DNA of 64,000 nt, taken from NCBI GenBank assembly GCA_025916675.1, contig CP098402.1:2041205-2105204 (forward strand), in the 5' to 3' direction. Below, in pieces: positions 61,570 to 64,000 of this stretch (positions within the stretch are counted from its first letter, which is position 1; each line of letters opens with the position of its first letter). The notes beneath the pieces were generated by a model, which was given only the letters and a program-made list of their open reading frames with translations, made no database searches and was not told where the DNA came from. The DNA is from Phycisphaera sp. Lineage in GTDB: Bacteria > Planctomycetota > Phycisphaerae > Phycisphaerales > UBA1924. The position numbers and the translations under genes were made by a program.

Positions 61570-62631
61570 TCAGGCCGGAGCGGCCTCGGCCTCGGCCTGC
61601 TCTTCTTCCTCTTGCCTCAGCCCAAGGAAGTTGGCCTCCAGTTCCAGACGCAGCTTTTCCATGGCCTTGTTCTGGATCTGGCGGACACGCTCCTTGGTCA
61701 CGCCGATGATCTGCCCGACCTGCTCAAGGGTCATGGGCTTCTCCTCGCCGCTCTCGAGCCCGAAGCGGTGCTCGATGACGGTGCGCTCCACGTCGGTGAG
61801 TTCGGCACGGTTGTCATTGACAATCCGCTTGACCTCCTCGGCCGCGTCACGCTCGAAGTCGGCCCGCTTGGTCTCGAGGAAGTTGGACTTCTCGAGCTTG
61901 GGGTCGAAATCGGTCGGGAAGCGCTGGCGGTACTTGCTCAGCTTCATGCCCTGGCGGCTGAAGGCCTTCAGGATGGCCCGGCAGGCGTAGGTACTGAACT
62001 TGTACCCACGACCGGCGTCGAACTTGTCAACCGCACGGAGCAGGGCCATGTTGCCCTCGCTCACCAGGTCGGCAAAGTCCACCTCGCTCATGCGGGTGCG
62101 TTTGGCCATAGCCAGCACCAGCGCGAGGTTGGTCTCGGCGATCTGCTCGCGGATCAGGTCGGCACGCCGATACCACCACAGGATCTTCTCGGCCTGCTCG
62201 GGATTCGGCTTGCGATTCGGGTTTTCCCAGACTTCCTGCTGGAGCATCCACACCCGGTGTCGCGCGTAGTTGAACTGGTGGAACAGCACCTTTTCCTCGG
62301 CGGCCGTCAGGATGACCTGCTGGCTGCTCTTCACGGTCCGGGTGCGGGTGGCCGACAGGTCGTCCATGACTGGGTGATACCACGCGGTATCGGGCTTCTG
62401 AACATCAGGAGCCTCGTCGTAGATCTTCGTGTCGGCGGCGTCCTCGTAGAACGCCGGGCTGTCGATGTAGTCCATCTCCTGGGCCATGATCTGGTCCAGC
62501 AGCCGCTCATCGTCGGGGCTCAGACGGCGCCGCGCTCCGCGCGCCACGGTGCCCTGACCCGCAATACCGGCGTGCTGCCGGCGGCGAGCCTGCTCAAGCG
62601 GGCTTGGTCCCTGGCCTCGATTCTGCCTCAT
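61570..62631 (-). CDS. Sigma-70 family RNA polymerase sigma factor with atypical architecture
   Basis: The 353-residue protein has sigma region 2 (ETNLALVLAMAKRTRMSEVD, then FADLVSEGNMALLRAVDKFD and GRGYKFSTYACRAILKAF) and region 4 (LTDVERTVIEHRFGLESGEE, then TLEQVGQIIGVTKERVRQIQ). Region 3 is short or missing: about 40 charged residues link region 2 to region 4. The region 2.4 helix reads ACRAILKAFSRQGMKLSKYR instead of the usual WWIRQAI type. An extra ~40-residue segment (HRVWMLQQEVWENPNRKPNP) sits ahead of region 2. It is probably an alternative sigma factor; its promoters are unknown. Confidence 0.88.
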   Translation of the reverse strand: MRQNRGQGPSPLEQARRRQHAGIAGQGTVARGARRRLSPDDERLLDQIMAQEMDYIDSPAFYEDAADTKIYDEAPDVQKPDTAWYHPVMDDLSATRTRTVKSSQQVILTAAEEKVLFHQFNYARHRVWMLQQEVWENPNRKPNPEQAEKILWWYRRADLIREQIAETNLALVLAMAKRTRMSEVDFADLVSEGNMALLRAVDKFDAGRGYKFSTYACRAILKAFSRQGMKLSKYRQRFPTDFDPKLEKSNFLETKRADFERDAAEEVKRIVNDNRAELTDVERTVIEHRFGLESGEEKPMTLEQVGQIIGVTKERVRQIQNKAMEKLRLELEANFLGLRQEEEEQAEAEAAPA

Positions 62632-63267
62632 CGGTCACTTCCCTTCGCACTCGGCGTGGCCCGCATCGCTCGGGGCCCTGTGGCGGCTCGTGGTGAGCCT
62701 TGCCTTGCCACACGCCATGCTGCCTGACGCCCGGACCGGCTCACCGGCCCGCACGTATAACCCAACACTTGGTGGTACGACCTTGTTCGCCCGAGCGATA
62801 CCAAAACCCGAGCGGCCGCACCAACCCGACACTGCCCAAACTCTCCCCACCACGAGGAGCTCGAACACACCAATCTCGTCGCGGACCTCCGTGCCGCCGT
62901 GGACTAAGACGCCGGGGATCTTCGCGGGATCGGCTCCCAGGGAATCCCTCGGCTTTGTCGCCCTCGGCTCTGGCAGCGGCCTTTGCTTTCGTGTAGGCTC
63001 GCCTGCCTTGGAGACGCACAATCATCATACGACGCGCACCAGACAAAAGTTTCCCCTTTCCAACGGACAAGGGGGCAACATTGCCAGAATGGCGTAAACC
63101 CTAAGAACCCCACGAACCTCGTCAGCGAGTCGATCCATCGCCATCCCTGCGACGACTCACGCGAGCACAGCCGTCAACATAACGGCAAATGCCCCTCCTG
63201 TCCATCCAAAATTATCCAGTTTTCCCCATAGGTTATCCCTAACAACGACCGCTCCCTACTATTGCCC
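62632..63267. other. Gene-free stretch upstream of the sigma-factor gene
   Basis: I see no supported gene in these 636 bases. The sigma-factor promoter (minus strand) must lie here, perhaps near the AT-richer 62750-62770. The right end holds TTATCCAGT (63212) and TTATCCCTA (63233), each two mismatches from the DnaA-box consensus, which is too little to claim an origin. Confidence 0.4.
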
Positions 63268-63444
63268 ATGGCCAAACGGTCCCGACGAAATGGGTGGAAA
63301 AAGAACGCGATCGTGACAGGGGTGCTCCTGTCGCCGATCGCGATTCTGGCTCTCTTGTTCTGGCTACTGGCTGCGGCCTACCAATCGGAACTCGACCGGC
63401 CCCGGTCGGCAGGCCCGGGCGATCAGCCCTTGGCCTTGCCGTAA
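63268..63444 (+). CDS. Possible 58-residue single-span membrane protein
   Basis: The frame encodes a basic start ([13 protein letters not shown]), one hydrophobic helix ([20 protein letters not shown]) and a short polar tail. It overlaps the 3' end of the convergent superoxide-dismutase gene by 22 bases. There is no strong ribosome-binding site. The basic-then-hydrophobic pattern looks real, but it could be a chance frame. Confidence 0.45.
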   Translation: MAKRSRRNGWKKNAIVTGVLLSPIAILALLFWLLAAAYQSELDRPRSAGPGDQPLALP

Positions 63445-64000
63445 AGCTCGGCCACCTTGGCCCAATTTACCACGTTCCACCACGACTTCACGTAGTCCGG
63501 GCGGCGGTTCTGGTAGTTCAGGTAGTACGCGTGCTCCCAGACGTCGACGCCCAGGATGGGGGTGTGGCCGTCCATGAGCGGGCTGTCCTGGTTGGGCGTG
63601 CTGGTGACCTGGAGCTTGCCGCCGCCATCGACGACCAGCCAGGCCCAGCCCGAGCCGAAGCGGCCGGCCGCGGCCGCGGCAAAATCGTCCTTAAACTTGT
63701 CCATGCCGCCCAGGTCGGCGTCGATGGCCTTGGCCAGGTCGCCGTCGGGGCTCCCGCCGCCCTTGGGGCCCATGACCTGCCAGAACAGGCTGTGGTTGGC
63801 GTGGCCGCCGCCGTTGTTGATTACGGCCTGCCGTTTATCTTGCGGCACGTCGTTGATGTTCTTGAGGACCTCCTCGACCGACTTGTTGGCCATCGGCGAG
63901 CCTTCGAGGGCAGCGTTGAGCTTGTCGACATAGCCCTGGTGGTGCTTGCCGTGGTGGATCTCCATCGTCTTCGCATCGATATGCGGCTCGAGGGCGTCCT
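63423..64000 (-). CDS. sodA: Superoxide dismutase, Mn/Fe family, probably Mn type (start cut by window edge)
   Basis: The visible part covers nearly the whole enzyme, which converts superoxide to oxygen and hydrogen peroxide. The frame continues past the internal ATG at 63965 to the window edge with an in-frame [11 protein letters not shown] typical of the family, so the real start is outside. Metal ligands are the His in [12 protein letters not shown], the His in [10 protein letters not shown], and Asp and His in [13 protein letters not shown]. The Gln in TPNQDSPLM, together with Gly in GGHANHS, is the Mn-type arrangement. There is no evidence about export. Confidence 0.94.
   Translation of the reverse strand, partial: DALEPHIDAKTMEIHHGKHHQGYVDKLNAALEGSPMANKSVEEVLKNINDVPQDKRQAVINNGGGHANHSLFWQVMGPKGGGSPDGDLAKAIDADLGGMDKFKDDFAAAAAGRFGSGWAWLVVDGGGKLQVTSTPNQDSPLMDGHTPILGVDVWEHAYYLNYQNRRPDYVKSWWNVVNWAKVAELYGKAKG

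Overview
The window is high-GC bacterial DNA. Its gene set and style suggest a planctomycete of the Phycisphaerae type: secreted proteins carrying paired dockerin-like calcium loops (DxDGDGxxxxFDFLxFQ), zinc-ribbon membrane proteins, a VWA/Q-rich membrane pair, and an S10-spc ribosomal cluster without L30. This assignment is inferred from protein features only; no rRNA is present.

Bases 1-10984 (minus strand) hold one long ribosomal-protein cluster, read from right to left: S10, L3, L4, L23, L2, S19, L22, S3, L16, L29, S17, L14, L24, L5, S14, S8, L6, L18, S5, L15 and the start of SecY. L22 has about 75 extra N-terminal residues resembling an XRE-type helix-turn-helix, S14 has lost its zinc ligands, and a 281-base untranslated gap separates L3 from L4. 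A second translation locus (S2, EF-Ts) lies at 37.1-38.9 kb, with MnmG nearby.

Bases 14.6-22.7 kb hold a divergent carotenoid locus with counterparts of every step of the staphyloxanthin-type C30 pathway: a squalene/dehydrosqualene synthase, two CrtN/CrtP-type FAD oxidoreductases, an aldehyde dehydrogenase, an acyltransferase, and a glycosyltransferase fused to a type I isopentenyl-diphosphate isomerase. Tight stop/start overlaps mark translationally coupled operons on both sides of an 84-base divergent control region. A tRNA-Gly(CCC) follows.

Bases 23-46.5 kb hold a small membrane protein, a very Q/E-rich membrane-anchored protein coupled to a double-VWA membrane protein, a secreted alpha/beta hydrolase with an N-terminal dockerin-like pair, a FixL/FixJ-like two-component system preceded by three ATTAAT motifs at exact 22-base spacing, mnmG, tsf-rpsB, a redoxin and YceI pair, a secreted FG-GAP protein broken at a 9-base homopolymer, a PIN-TRAM membrane protein and another secreted dockerin-like protein.

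Bases 46.6-64 kb hold an HrpA-type DEAH helicase, two zinc-ribbon membrane proteins (one interrupted by an in-frame TAG), a Tat-exported asparaginase-like Ntn hydrolase, a four-gene coupled operon built around a ferric-reductase-like/Rieske fusion, an M42-like peptidase, a CvpA-like protein, a membrane-anchored GspE homologue with a degenerate nucleotide site beside an intact PilT, an atypical sigma-70 factor and the 3' part of an Mn-type superoxide dismutase. Coordinates were read by eye from codons and ribosome-binding sites; functions come from motif recognition, not database searches.
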